Below, piece after piece: positions 23,022 to 35,225 of a stretch of 64,000 nt of DNA (the first letter of the stretch is position 1; every line of letters begins with the position of its first letter). This stretch comes from Omphiscola glabra. Its lineage: Eukaryota > Mollusca > Gastropoda > Lymnaeidae. Under the pieces are notes generated by a model that was not told where the DNA came from, searched no databases, and saw only the letters and a program-made list of their open reading frames with translations. Made by a program: the position numbers and the translations under genes. The stretch covers positions 35,879,182 to 35,943,181 of the forward strand of contig OZ024794.1 of NCBI GenBank assembly GCA_964017045.1. The letters are read 5' to 3'.

Positions 23022-23411
23022 TGCAACCCGTGTAGCTGCAGAGGACCTCTGATATGGACCTGCAACCCTTGTAGCTGCAGAGGACCTCTGATATGGACCT
23101 GCAACCCGTGTAGCTGCAGAGGACCTCTGATATGGACCTGCAACCCTTGTAACTGCAGAGGACCTCTGATATGGGCCTGCAACCCTTGTAGCTGCAGAGG
23201 ACCTCTGATATGGGCCTGCAACCCTTGTAGCTGCAGAGGACCTCTGATATGGATCTGCAACCCTTGTAGCTGCAGAGGACCTCTGATATGGACCTGCAAC
23301 CCTTGTAGCTGCAGAGGACCTCTGATATGGACCTGCAACCCTTGTAGCTGCAGAGGACCTCTGATATGGACCTGCAACCCTTGTAGCTGCAGAGGACCTC
23401 TGATATGGACG
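23022..23411. repeat. 39-bp minisatellite, about 10 copies
   Basis: Copies share gtagctgcagaggacctctg and differ at a few sites (cccgtg/cccttg, gacctg/gggcctg). 39 is 13 codons and the unit lacks stops in several frames, so overlapping open frames of 149-198 codons occur; not genes. Confidence 0.97.
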
Positions 23412-24372
23412 TGGCCCCAAACTGAGATTTTGATTTATCAAAAGTATTGTAAATAGCATGGAATAGCGAAATAACAAAAACCGAAAAGTGGCCGAAGGCT
23501 CTAAAAGTATCGCTACGGCTCGGGTTTAAGTCATAATAGTGGATGCTATTTTTAAAATACTGTTTCAATGGTGGTAAATTTTGCTTTTGCTAATACAACG
23601 GTCTTGATATTTATTATTTTATAGATGAGGCCATCAGTGACCACTAAAACTAAACTATATTTTGAATAGCAACCTTACATATAATATGCTAAATAGGTGA
23701 GTATGGTTAGTTGGCATTGTGTAGCGACAAACTGCTCAACAAAATGTCTTCCTCTGTTCGGTGCCTGATTAAATTTTTTGGAGGCCTTGTGCAAAACAAT
23801 GCAATATTAAAATTTAAACAAATTAAAACAGGTCTATTTAATCCCAAAATAAAATTTTTATGGAGTTTAAGGTTGTAATAATTGGATTGACAATAAAAAT
23901 GACAGAAAAGTTACGAGTTCAACTTGTTTTTTAAAAATTATATATATATATATAATTAAATTGTTAAGGTCTTTCTATAGCGCTTTTAGTGGCGAAAACA
24001 TAAAGTAACGTTTTGAAAGTTTCACTTTGTACACGACATTGAAAGGAATACAATTTTCCAATCTGTTCTTGTCCACTTTTTTTATCCAAAAGGTGATATT
24101 ATCCATTTTAAACAACTGGATGATCGTCCTCCATTTTAAACTTTCATCATAGATCTTTTCCAAACATTTTAACTATTCATTGTTTGTTTGTTTGTGGAAT
24201 AAGAAGTGATAAGTCTCGTCTGGGATCTTCAAACTTCTTAATACGAGCAGCGATGAACTAATTAGTTTGTACCAAACATTCAAGACAGCATCAAGTTTAC
24301 CATTACCAGCAAACATGTTGATGGTTTTACAAGCAAACTTTTAAACGAAAAACGATAGTAACGTTTGTCAAT
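23412..24372. other. Intergenic, nothing recognised
   Basis: AT-rich; a short (TA)n run at 23940. No element ends or coding sequence supported. Confidence 0.4.
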
Positions 24373-24516
24373 CAGTGGCGTAGCTAATGGCGGGACAAGT
24401 TTTTTGCCCCTCCTTCCAAGAAAACGTTAGCCAAAAATGATGCCCCCCCCCCAAAAAAAAAAAAAAGAGCCTCTCGGGGTGGATCACCCTCCTCCACATC
24501 CCTTCTTACGCCACTG
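24373..24516. mobile_element. CAGTGGCGTAG-family hAT MITE
   Basis: The left end is CAGTGGCGTAGCTAATGG and the right end TTACGCCACTG. The flanking 8-mers are only partly alike (both contain TGTCA), so the duplication is decayed. The interior has a poly-C/poly-A run. Confidence 0.65.
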
Positions 24517-24576
24517 TGTCATATTCAAGCTTTTGAAGGATACGCTTATTAAGAGTCTATTTTTTTAAAAATGAAT

Positions 24577-24752
24577 TGCATAAGATGTCTGTGACAGACT
24601 ATGCATAAGATGTCTGTCACAGCTTAAGCATACGTTGTATGTGACAGTCTATGCATAAGATGTATGTGACAGTCTATGCATAAGATGTTTGTGACAGCCT
24701 AAGCATACGTTCTATGTGACAGTCTATGCATAAGATGTCCGTGACAGTCTAT
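24577..24752. repeat. 25-bp minisatellite, about 7 copies
   Basis: Copies alternate tgcataagatgt and agcatacgttgt starts followed by (c/a)tgtgacagtcta. Confidence 0.92.
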
Positions 24753-25019
24753 GCTAAATTTTAGTTCCAGTTCTGCAAGTCTGTTTACAGAAACCGTTGT
24801 TTGCAAGAGTAATATCACTGCTGATATTCTTTAATCCACCCGTCAGAGAGTGAGTACAAAGCCATGCCTGTTAGTCCCCTCCTTTAAAGTAATTGTAAAA
24901 AAAAAACAGTTAATGTTGGTCAGTATCATTTCATTTCTATGTACGTCTTGTAGTTAAAATATACGCCATCTCGATTGCGGCATGGTTTTGGCGTAAGCTG
25001 CCACCACCAACTGACTACT

Positions 25020-25113
25020 AAGTGATGTTTTGAGAAGCGGGGTGGGGAGGGGGCGTCATAATTTTCGCCCCAACCCCGGGCGGCACTAAACCTAAATAAT
25101 AGCTGCGCCACTG
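25020..25113 (-). mobile_element. Truncated CAGTGGCGTAG-family end
   Basis: On the minus strand it begins CAGTGGCGCAGCTATT at 25113 and continues with GC-rich 'ccgcccgggg' sequence. No opposite end was found. Confidence 0.4.
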
Positions 25114-25284
25114 GTAAGACGTTATTCACAGTCCACTGAGCACGTTATCAACAAACGAATTATTTCGCCTTATCGGTAGATCAACGGTAGACTCAGATTT
25201 AGACCTATTATTGCCGATGTCGAGAGTGCACGGTGTTTACATGGGTACTGAGCTGCTTCCAGCTGCTCAACCTCAGCTGATCAG

Positions 25285-25397
25285 TGATACCATCTTATAG
25301 ATTGTTGGCCTGCTGATACCATCGTATAGATTGTTGGCCTGCTGATACCATCTTATAGATTGTTGGACTGCAGATACCATCTTATAGATTGTTGGAC
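25285..25397. repeat. 29-bp minisatellite, 4 copies
   Basis: Four copies sharing tgataccatcttatagattg. Confidence 0.93.
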
Positions 25398-25544
25398 TCA
25401 AGTTATTGGTACTACCAAAATTCTACAATTCCTTGCTGTTGGCAGAGCTCTTCAAATTTCCAACCTGTATCTTATAAGTAAATATTTCATTATAACTTAT
25501 AATTATAATAATAATAATGGTATACTCAACTATCCTTAAAGAAC

Positions 25545-25815
25545 ACGCGCTCTTCAACACAGTCTTCACTGAGTTCCCAGTGTGGATGGACACAGAAAGA
25601 AGTCATACGGAGTGTGCTCTTTTGAAGCTATTGCGCCTAAATTGTGGAACAGTTTGCACCAATCTTTGAGGGACATTGAAAATGATTTTAAAAAAATCAT
25701 TTAAGAACCATTTAAAGACTTTTTCTTTAAAAAGATTTTAGGAAATCGGAGCGCTGTGAGCAGTCTAAAATAGAATGTACAGAAGCGCTATAAAAGTATT
25801 CAGTCATCATCATAA
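25545..25815 (+). pseudogene. CR1/L2-type LINE 3' end
   Basis: Reads RSYGVCSFEAIAPKLWNSLH followed, across a frameshift, by SFKNHLKTFF. This matches the 'APKLWNSLP...FKTxLKTHLF' C-terminus of CR1/L2/Jockey-type LINEs. A short 3'UTR ends 'agcgctataaaag' before tcatcatcat, in the manner of L2 tails with short tandem repeats. Only the last part of the element is present. Confidence 0.7.
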
Positions 25816-26092
25816 ACTAAACACCCTATACAAATTTATTCACGTGATTATAAAAACTTCCATAAAATTAAATTAGGGCTTCAGGACGTGATAGGCCATA
25901 ACTAGTTGGAATGAGTAGGTGTATCATGTAATTTTATTTTAACGTACACCTGGCGCAAGTGCACCATTGGGGCGATGATTAATCCATCAGTTGCACTCTT
26001 ATATTACAAAAGCGAGAGAAACTTTCTATAGTCACCTTACATGGCGGTCACTGGGTTATAGGCTTAGAATGATACAAAACTAACTTCTGGAG
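25816..26092. other. Spacer, nothing recognised
   Basis: Short unique-looking spacer between the LINE tail and the next array. Confidence 0.4.
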
Positions 26093-26395
26093 ATCTTAGT
26101 TTATACTTGAGATGTTAATATCTTATTTTGTACTAGAAATGTTCAATCTTATTTTGTACTAGAAATGTTAATATCTTATTTTGTACTAGAAATGTTAATA
26201 TCTTATTTTGTACTAGAAATGTAAATATCTTAGTTTATAATAGAAATATAAGTATCTAAATTTATACTTGAAATGTTAATATCTTAGTTTATAATAGAGA
26301 TGGTAATATTTTTGTTTATATATAGAAATGTTAATATCTTAGTTTTTTTAATAGAAATGTTAAAATCTTAATTTATATTAGAAATGTTAATATCG
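26093..26395. repeat. 27-bp AT-rich minisatellite, about 11 copies
   Basis: Core ttaatatcttattttgtact followed by agaaatg; the right-hand copies are more diverged (tagtttataatag variants). A poly-C run follows at 26436. Confidence 0.9.
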
Positions 26396-26583
26396 TTTTG
26401 GGTTCTTTTTGTTCTTTTCTTTTTTACGCGTGTTCCCCCCCCCCCCACCCCCCACTTTTGTCAGCTTTAAGAATGTGGTTTTAAATTAGTTATCACATTT
26501 TACAGTGAATTTTTACCTGTTGCGCTCAACACGGTCAGATTTAAATGCTATTTATTCAAGCTTGATTGTTACGGAACGTTATA

Positions 26584-27227
26584 AGGTTGAACACATTTAA
26601 TCTGTAGTCTGAAACTACGGCTCGTTAGATGAACAATAAGCAACAAAGGACAGAATTAGGTTGAACACACTTAATCTGTATTCTGAAACTACGTTTCGTT
26701 AGATGAACAATACGTAACAAAGGACAGAATTATGTTGAACACACTTAATCTGTAGTCTTGAAACTACGGCTCGTTAGATGAACAATACGCAACAAAGGAC
26801 AGAATTAGGTTGAACACACTTAATCTGTAGTCTGAAACTACGGCTCGTTAGATGAACAATACGTAACAAAGGGCAGAATTAGGTTGAATACACTTAATCT
26901 GTAGTCTGAAACTACGGCTCGTTAGATGAACAATACGCAACAAAGGACAGAATTAGGTTGAACACACTTAATCTGTAGTCTGAAACTACGGCTCGTTAGA
27001 TGAACAATACGCAACAAAGGACAGAATTAGGTTGAACACACTTAATCTGTAGTCTGAAACTACGGCTCGTTAGATGAACAATACGCAACAAAGGGCAGAA
27101 TTAGGTTGAACACACTTAATCTGTAGTCTGAAACTACGGCTCGTTAGATGAACAATACGCAACAAAGGACAGAATTAGGTTGAACACACTTAATCTGTAG
27201 TCTGAAACTACGGCTCGTTAGATGAAC
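26584..27227. repeat. 74-bp tandem repeat, nearly 9 copies
   Basis: Very similar copies containing ctgaaactacggctcgttag, with 1-3 differences each (cgcaac/cgtaac, ggacag/gggcag). Confidence 0.97.
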
Positions 27228-27794
27228 CAAAGCTGGCGATATTAACAAGTATCAATTTAATTATACTTTTAAGTTGATATTAAAATAAACAAAAAAAAAC
27301 AATTGCAGAAATAAAAACCGTATTATCTTACAGCACAGCAGGGTGGAAATTATAATATAAGAAATGTATAAATTTTTTATCCACATACACAACAACACAA
27401 TCCAGTAAGTTGTTTAAGGCTGCTGTAAGTCTGGAAACTCTAGTAAATGTCTGCCGGCCACGGTAAGAACCCCCCAGAACAGAAATATCTATATAAATTC
27501 AAACGCCAGAGAGTATTTCTCCCTCTATGGGGACACCTCTGGAAACATAAACAAACTTTCCCAACCAAGGGCGTGGTGGTGGGGGATGGGAAGGATTGAA
27601 GGAATGTCAATCAAGTTGATTAGTGATGTCAGTAAAACACAGTGGTAGGTAAGTGTTGCATGCCCCGGCTTGAGCTAGGGCAACACACGGGCTATAATTT
27701 AGTTTATCTATTTGTTAGAACTGTTTCATTTAATAATACCTTTTGATACCAGCATGTAGGTATGTTTGGAAAAGACCTCTTGTTGAATCACATA
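27228..27794. other. Spacer, nothing recognised
   Basis: AT-rich then mixed composition; no element or gene supported. Confidence 0.4.
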
Positions 27795-28609
27795 TCAGTG
27801 ATGAATAAAACACCAGTCAGTCATGACTAAAACACCAGTCAGTCATGACTAAAACACCAGTCAGTGATGACTAAAACACCAGTCAGTCATGACTAAAACA
27901 CCAGTTAGTCATGACTAAAACACCAGTCAGTGATGACTAAAACACCAGTCAGTGATGACTAAAACACGAGTCAGTCATGACTAAAACACCAGTCAGTGAT
28001 GACTAAAACACCAGTCAGTGATGACTAAAACACCAGTCAGTGATGACTAAAACACCAGTTAGTCATGACTAAAACACCAGTCAGTGATGACTAAAACACC
28101 AGTCAGTCATGACTAAAACACCAGTCAGTGATGACTAAAACACCAGTCAGTGATGACTAAAACACCAGTCAGTCATGACTAAAACACCAGTCAGTGATGA
28201 CTAAAACACCAGTTAGTCATGACTAAAACACCAGTCAGTGATGACTAAAACACCAGTTAGTCATGACTAAAACACCAGTCAGTCATGACTAAAACACCAG
28301 TCAGTCATGACTAAAACACCAGTCAGTGATGACTAAAACACCAGTTAGTCATGACTAAAACACCAGTCAGTGATGACTAAAACACCAGTTAGTCATGACT
28401 AAAACACCAGTCAGTCATGACTAAAACACCAGTCAGTCATGACTAAAACACCAGTCAGTGATGACTAAAACACCAGTTAGTCATGACTAAAACACCAGTC
28501 AGTGATGACTAAAACACCAGTCAGTCATGACTAAAACACCAGTCAGTCATGACTAAAACACCAGTCAGTGATGACTAAAACACCAGTCAGTCATGACTAA
28601 AACACCTTA
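27795..28609. repeat. 22-bp minisatellite, about 37 copies with higher-order pattern
   Basis: The unit is gactaaaacaccag plus one of three endings: tcagtcat, tcagtgat or ttagtcat. In the right half the order of types repeats as a six-unit (132-bp) block, pointing to recent duplication within the array. Confidence 0.97.
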
Positions 28610-28871
28610 TCCAGTAAGTTTATTTATTCTTTTATTTATTAAATAATAGTTGTTTTAATTGGGGATTTTTAAAAAGTTTAACAATTCAGCAAGCGTTTAT
28701 TGGCTTTAAAAAAGTGATAACTGGACATGATGTTGTCGTTAAAAATTCTTAGTTCAAATGCATCCTTTCCAACATACCTGAAGGAAAAACATATTTCTAT
28801 ATTACATTGGCACACAACACAACTCTCTGAGCCAATCAGTCAATCACTCTTCTGGGCAAATCTCGTATTTA
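28610..28871. other. Spacer, nothing recognised
   Basis: AT-rich sequence between the 22-bp array and a LINE scrap. Confidence 0.35.
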
Positions 28872-28990
28872 CTAGCTCACGCCTGTTACCCCGCCTGGGG
28901 CATATGTCAATACCATAATGTTCCATTCATCTCGGTCCTGAGCTTTCCTTTCCAGGTGTATCCCATACCTAGTTGGCTTCTCCGTGTGTT
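28872..28990 (-). pseudogene. LINE C-terminal scrap
   Basis: The minus strand reads YGIHLERKAQDRDEWNIMV and ends in YAPGGVTGVS. It aligns with the GCTWKQLERNAQNRDEL...GLCPRRVKG ending of the LINE at 8290-8945, so it is a second 3' fragment of that family, in the opposite orientation. Confidence 0.6.
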
Positions 28991-29215
28991 CTTTGACCTT
29001 CCTCTGTCCCCTAAGGATTCCAGGGTAGAGATATTTTTGTGATGTTATCTGTGGAGGGTGGGGGGGGGGATTCCAGGAAGAGTGTGCCATATCTACCTCC
29101 ATCTTATCCTTATGATGTTTTCAGCAATAGGCCCTTAATTTGTCCTTTTCAGTTAATCTTAGTTGGTGATGATATTTGATCACTTTATGTTCAATTTTCA
29201 AACTGTTTGACGACA

Positions 29216-29446
29216 CAAATATGAAATACATATTACAATAAAATGTACACATGAAATACAGATTAAAATAAAATGTACAGATGAAATACAGATTACAATA
29301 AAATGTACAGATGAAATACAGATTAAAATAAAATGTACACATGAAATACAGATTAAAATAAAATGTACACATGAAATACAGATTACAATACAATGTACAG
29401 ATGAAATACAGATTACAATAAAATGTACAGATGAAATGCAGATTAC
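29216..29446. repeat. 30-bp minisatellite, about 7.6 copies
   Basis: Core atgaaatacagattacaata; variants acaata/aaaata and acagatg/acacatg. Ten codons per unit gives a spurious Tyr/Phe/Cys-rich frame on the minus strand. Confidence 0.96.
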
Positions 29447-30039
29447 AGGCCAACGTTTTTGTGCTGCAAATGGTCACGTGATGTGCCCAAAAGTTTCCAA
29501 TTTTTAAGTCTTATATTCAAACCCTTTCAACAATAATTAAAGTCTCTATTTTTAATCACCATTTTTCTTCTCCATTTCGATTTTTTAAATATATAAAAAA
29601 AAAAATTGTATTTTTTAAGTTTAACTGGCATGTGCCTAATTTATCAATGTAGCTTCTTTCAAGTGTGTACGCTTTATCTTAAACAATTTAGGACAACAAT
29701 GACATGATTTATTTTTTGTTTTATTTTTTATAATCCTTGTGAAAAATGTTACACGCCCAGTGAGCTAACATCTGACGTCAGTTGCACATATTTCGTTAGA
29801 GAGTAAAGTTTCAGTTTTTAAATTTATCTTTAAAGAATTCAAGAGAGTAGTACTTAGGTCCGGTGTGACCGCTGCAATAAACTCTTGACGTCAGCCCCCC
29901 CCCCCCCCCCGGATTTGTTATTGTTAAAATAAGTCCACAGTATAACAATGACAAGAACAAAACAAACTAATTGAAGGTCAGGAGGTAACTGTATTTAAGA
30001 ACTGTAAAAACGTTGAGTTACAGTTATTTTTACATGATA
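29447..30039. other. Spacer with poly-C tract
   Basis: AT-rich with a C run near 29897. No gene or bounded element seen. Confidence 0.4.
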
Positions 30040-31676
30040 CTAGCCAATATACCCGGCGATGCCCGGAATTGCATTCGGAAAAAAAAAACAACTTCTACAT
30101 ATTTTTAATTAATATTGAAATTAAGCGCCGTGTAAAAAAATAACAAAAACCACCACTATAGTAAAAAAAACAATAAATTTACTTTGTCTCCTATAAAAAC
30201 ACAGTATGTTAGCTTTTCCATGTCTTTCGTTCCTCGATGGAATCCCGATCCCAGATCACAGAGAGATGCATATCGGATCCCATTTCACGGTGGGATCTCG
30301 TTTTCAAAGTATCTCGGTACTCGGAGGAATCTCGACCCATTGGGATCCCCATCCCGGTTTGTTCCCGATCCAGGTTGGATCCCGATCCCAGTTGGATCCC
30401 GATCGCATAGGGACCCTATTCCGCCATTATCCATATCCCGGTGGGATCACGATCCCGGTAGGATCCCGATACCAGTGGTTTCCCGATCCCGATTGGATAC
30501 CGATCCCGGTGGCTTCCTGAAACCGATTGGATACCAACCCCGGTGGGATCCCGATCCCATTTGGATCGAGTTTCCAGATAGGATCCCGATCCCAGGGGGA
30601 TTTCGAATCACGTTAGTGTCTGAATCCCATTAGGATCTTGTTTCCGCTGGATCTCAATTCCGGTGGGATACTTTTACCGTCGGTATTCCTATCCCCGGGA
30701 TATCCCGATCCTGGTAGGATCGAATTTCCCGGCGGGATCCTCTTCTCTGATAGGATCCAGCTTCCCGATAGGATCCCTATCCCAGTTTTATCCCGTTACC
30801 CGATGGGATAGCATTGCCAGTGAATTCAGTTGACTGTTCGATCTCGTTCACATTTCAATAAGCTTTAAGTTTAAGATCCAAATATGTATCCCCGTAGAAA
30901 AATATATACATTTATGGAACATTCTAGATTAAATTTAATATCCTCTTTGAAACAAGTAAACAATAGTTTTCCAAGTAATTATTTTTCGAACGCGAAAAAG
31001 AATACAACTAAATTCAAAATTTGTACCTATTTATTTTTGCCTGAGATTTTGGGGGGGTGGGGGGGGGTTGTTGTGATGGTTATTAAAAAAAATTGAGATT
31101 AAGTTAAATTAAAAATTTGTCCCATTTAAAAACGGTTTTAAAATGACATAGATATAGTTTTTTAAATTATCGAACTTTTAAAAAAATTAGCAGATCGACC
31201 CTGAATAGATGTATATTATTAGTTTTAAATGCACCGATATTTCAATACAAACTAAGAAAGGTATTGCTTCAAAGCTAGGCCTAGATCAATTAATTCACAA
31301 ACAACCTATAGCGTTGTCTAAGCCTATTGATATTTATAGTGCTTATAGAAGGAAAACTGAAATGGGGCCCCAAGCCCCAAAGGAATGGATATTATGAGTT
31401 CAGTACCCCTCGGTATTTGAATATCGATAATCAAGCATATGTGTATTAAGTTTGGCCTAGATTCATCTATTCATCTGATTTGTTGGTCATTTTAATTATA
31501 TAACTTACTTAAAAGTTCAAACCCTCTCCCAGTATTTGAATCTGGATAATGATGGATATACGTGCTAAGTTTGGTCAAGATCCATCATTCCATGTAAAAG
31601 CCTGTGTGGAACAAACAAACAAAGAAATAAACAAATCCACAAACCCACACATTTTCACTTTTATATATATATAAGA
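30040..31676 (-). mobile_element. Helitron-like non-autonomous element (copy a)
   Basis: On the minus strand it starts TCTTATATATATATAAAAGTG at 31676 and ends in a small hairpin region (CCGG..CCGG), then TATATTGGCTAG at 30040. The flanking host bases are A before TC and T after CTAG, as in Helitron insertions between A and T. Body sequence such as 'atggatcttgaccaaactt' is shared with copies at 52585 and 53592. No Rep/helicase frame; 1637 bp. Confidence 0.75.
30230..30830. repeat. Degenerate GATCCC/GGGATC minisatellite within Helitron-like copy a
   Basis: Irregular repetition of gatcccgatcccggtggg-like words with variable spacing. Similar but shorter blocks sit at the equivalent place in the other two copies (53320-53520 and 54590-54720). 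The proline/arginine-rich frames here are artefacts. Confidence 0.85.
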
Positions 31677-32399
31677 TATGATTTATTGTATTTAAAATTT
31701 TCCTTTCCTGGTCTTCAAAGCTGAAAACCTGTCACCACTTGACCAAAATCAACATTCTTCACCGTATTACTTTCAACTGATCGTAGAGCCAGATCAGAAA
31801 GCCTTTAGTCTGCAGATACTGCTGTGTAAGATTAAGTTCCTCAAGTAAATCAGCCCAAAAGGTAAACTCAGCAGATAAATGTGAAAACACAGAAAGCATG
31901 TAAAAGACTTTGCGCTGTATGACAGTTGTGCTTTAATGTTGAGGGGCCGTGCTAGTGACGAATCGGGGAAAATATTAATTTCTGAGTATTTTTGGGTTTC
32001 GATATATTTGGTTTCAAAAACATTTTTTCAAAGATTTTAATTAATTTAAATTAATTAGTAAAAGATACAAAATATTTCAAAATATTATTCTCTTAACCAT
32101 ATAAATGGGTAAAAATTCCCTTTTTAATGTTTTTAATTCTTACCTATTCGATTCATTTACTTAGAATCGCCCGAGCAAATCGTATTTGGTATCAATGGAA
32201 AGCTTTGTGTCATCAGAATTTTGATAAATATAGCGTCCTGTCATTTATGAAAGTTACCGTACACTAGAGTCGGTGTTGAATAATAATGTTCAAAAAGCTG
32301 TCTCTGACGCACCAACCTTGAACTTTTAATGGACACATTTGGATTTGTTACATGTGTAGAGAATTTACGTATGATCGGTTATCCTTTTATGAAATTCGT
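31677..32399. other. Spacer, nothing recognised
   Basis: AT-rich; no bounded feature. Its right part may belong to the long CAGTGGCGTAG-family member ending at 32521. Confidence 0.35.
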
Positions 32400-32521
32400 T
32401 TAGTCCGAGCAGTGTGTGCTCTATAAATATGCAATTTTTCCAATTTGGTGTCACCTCTGGGATGGTGTCATCCGGTTCGGTCCGCACGCCCCCCCCCCCC
32501 AAACCCTTAGCTACGCCACTG
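32400..32521 (-). mobile_element. CAGTGGCGTAG-family end (long member)
   Basis: On the minus strand it starts CAGTGGCGTAGCTAAGGG at 32521, has a poly-G run, then TGCGGACCGAACCGG and GGTGACACCAAATTGG. The copy at 61211 has the same order of blocks. The left limit is arbitrary. Confidence 0.55.
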
Positions 32522-32607
32522 CCTAGTACTCAGTTATGGTTTGAAAATAACTAACTGATGAGAGGTTCATGGCTTCAGGCGTGTGGGAGATTGAAACACT
32601 AGTGCCA

Positions 32608-32880
32608 TAAGTAACAAAACACAAGAAACATCAGTAATATGATATAAGTAACATAAGATTCGTAACAAAAGATAAGTAAATTAAGATACGTAAAATTATG
32701 TAAGTAACATAAAATTAGTAACACGAGATACGTAATATAAGATAAGAACATTAGATAAGTTACATATGATACGTAACATAAGATAAGTAATATAAGATAA
32801 GAATCCTAAGATAAGTAACATAAGATAAGTAATATAAGATAAGTAATATAAGATAAGTAATATAAGATAAGTAACATAAG
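32608..32880. repeat. 14-bp ATAAG-rich minisatellite, about 20 copies
   Basis: Imperfect copies of ataagataagtaat / acataagataagta; the last copies are the most regular. Confidence 0.9.
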
Positions 32881-33624
32881 AGGAGGAAGAATGGAATTAA
32901 AGTAGGAAGTTTTTTTTTTTAACTTTCAACCCTAGGCCTCGGCGTACTCCGCCTACTCGGCCTACCCCGCCTACTAGACAATCTGACACCATTGAGACCT
33001 ACACGGCTTGAATGAATATATTTTATTTCAACAAACATTTCAATCAATGTCGAATTTGACCTATTTATCAAGAAAGCCGCGAACTAATTTGTTTATTGTT
33101 TTTAAATTGTTGAGTCAACGAATGATTCGTCAATTGTGTAAACAGCATGTAAGTCCCTCAGAGCTTCAAAACTAAACCAAGAACTTCTGGAGCACTCGCT
33201 GAACTTCAAAATTTCAACCCCCACCCACCCACACATTCACCAGAAATTAAAGCCTGCATTGCCTTTTATTACATGCTTAAAATGACTGCAACAAAAAAAA
33301 AAAACAATTTAAAATTAATCTTAAGGAAAGTGTGTCTTTTTTTTCCGCATGTGCTCTAACTTTTGACAGCACAGTGTCTTTATGTATTTTTTAAGCTCAT
33401 AGTTTGACCATGGTCTAAATCTTGATCTGTTTACTTAATGTCAGCCCAAAGGCAAGAAAAGACAACACTCTCTTAAATGATATCCTGTAAACCCCCCCCC
33501 CCCCCACACACTTTTTTTTCCTCACATTGTTCAGTTGCTAACTTGTTTTGTATTATTAGCTGTGTTCGTATCTCACCATGTTTCAGTTGACTGGCTCTCA
33601 ATACTATGCAGAATTTGGCCAATC
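32881..33624. other. Spacer with poly-C tract
   Basis: Includes a short ctcggcctacccgcc-type repeat (32938-32975) and a poly-C run at about 33491 followed by cacacactttttttt. No gene supported. Confidence 0.4.
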
Positions 33625-35225
33625 TCGCAAAGTCGTCAAATAGTAAGTCGTCAGTTTGTAATTAGTCAAATAGTAAGTAGTCAAATAGTAAGTCGTCAAA
33701 TAGTAAGTCGTCAAATAGTAAGTCGTCAAATAGTAATTAGTCAAATAGTAAGTCGTCAAATAGTAAGTCGTCAAATAATTAGTCGTCAAATAGTAAGTCG
33801 TCAAATAGTAAGTCGTCAAATAATTAGTCGTCAAATAGTAAGTAGTCAAATAGTAAGTCGTCAAATAGTAAGTCGTCAGTTTGTAAGAATTCAAATAGTA
33901 ATTAGTCAAATAGTAAGTCGTCAAATAATTAGTCGTCAAATAGTAAGTCGTCAGTTTGTAAGTAGTCAAATAGTAAGTAGTCAAATAGTAAGTAGTCAAA
34001 TAGTAATTAGTCAAATAGTAATTAGTCAAATAGTAAGTCGTCAAATAGTAAGTCGTCAAATAGTAAGTCGTCAAATAGTAAGTCGTCAAATAGTAATTAG
34101 TCAAATAGTAAGTCGTCAAATAGTAATTAGTCAAATAGTAAGTAGTCAAATAGTAATTAGTCAAATAGTAAGTAGTCAAATAGTAATTAGTCAAATAGTA
34201 AGTAGTCAAATAGTAAGTAGTCAAATAGTAAGTCGTCAAATAGTAATTAGTCAAATAGTAAGTAGTCAAATAGTAATTAGTCAAATAGTAAGTCGTCCAA
34301 TAGTAATTAGTCAAATAGTAATTAGTCAAATAGTAAGTAGTCAAATAGTAAGTAGTCAAATAGTAAGTCGTCAAATAGTAATTAGTCAAATAGTAATTAG
34401 TCAAATAGTAAGTAGTCAAATAGTAATTAGTCAAATAGTAATTAGTCAAATAGTAATTAGTCAAATAGTAAGTAGTCAAATAGTAATTAGTCAAATAGTA
34501 AGTAGTCAAATAGTAAGTAGTCAAATAGTAAGTCGTCAAATAGTAATTAGTCAAATAGTAAGTAGTCAAATAGTAATTAGTCAAATAGTAAGTCGTCCAA
34601 TAGTAATTAGTCAAATAGTAAGTAGTCAAATAGTAAGTAGTCAAATAGTAAGTAGTCAAATAGTAAGTCGTCAAATAGTAATTAGTCAAATAGTAAGTAG
34701 TCAAATAGTAATTAGTCAAATAGTAAGTAGTCAAATAGTAATTAGTCAAATAGTAAGTAGTCAAATAGTAAGTAGTCAAATAGTAAGTCGTCAAATAGTA
34801 ATTAGTCAAATAGTAAGTAGTCAAATAGTAATTAGTCAAATAGTAAGTAGTCAAATAGTAATTAGTCAAATAGTAAGTAGTCAAATAGTAATTAGTCAAA
34901 TAGTAAGTAGTCAAATAGTAATTAGTCAAATAGTAAGTAGTCAAATAGTAAGTAGTCAAATAGTAATTAGTCAAATAGTAAGTAGTCAAATAGTAATTAG
35001 TCAAATAGTAAGTAGTCAAATAGTAAGTAGTCAAATAGTAATTAGTCAAATAGTAAGTAGTCAAATAGTAATTAGTCAAATAGTAAGTAGTCAAATAGTA
35101 ATTAGTCAAATAGTAAGTAGTCAAATAGTAAGTAGTCAAATAGTAAGTAGTCAAATAGTAAGTAGTCAAATAGTAAGTAGTCAAATAGTAAGTAGTCAAA
35201 TAGTAAGTAGTCAAATAGTAAGTAA
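33625..35225. repeat. 15-bp satellite array, over 100 copies, higher-order structure
   Basis: The unit is tcaaatagtaagtag with main variants at the last bases (agtag, agtcg, attag). Segments 34201-34320 and 34501-34620 are identical at an offset of exactly 300 bp, including a rare agtcgtccaatagta unit. The 15-bp unit lacks stops in one frame on each strand, giving antiparallel frames of 601 and 580 codons; these are artefacts. The array resumes after a SINE at 35685. Confidence 0.98.

Noticed and set aside
22881..23568. Several 150-198-codon frames (QRSSAATRVAGPY, LCSYKGCRSISEV)
   Set aside because: All three minus frames of the 39-bp array are open together, so none is specific.
27795..28609. 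CRISPR-like regularity
   Set aside because: There are no unique spacers: the 22-bp units are contiguous, and the host is eukaryotic.
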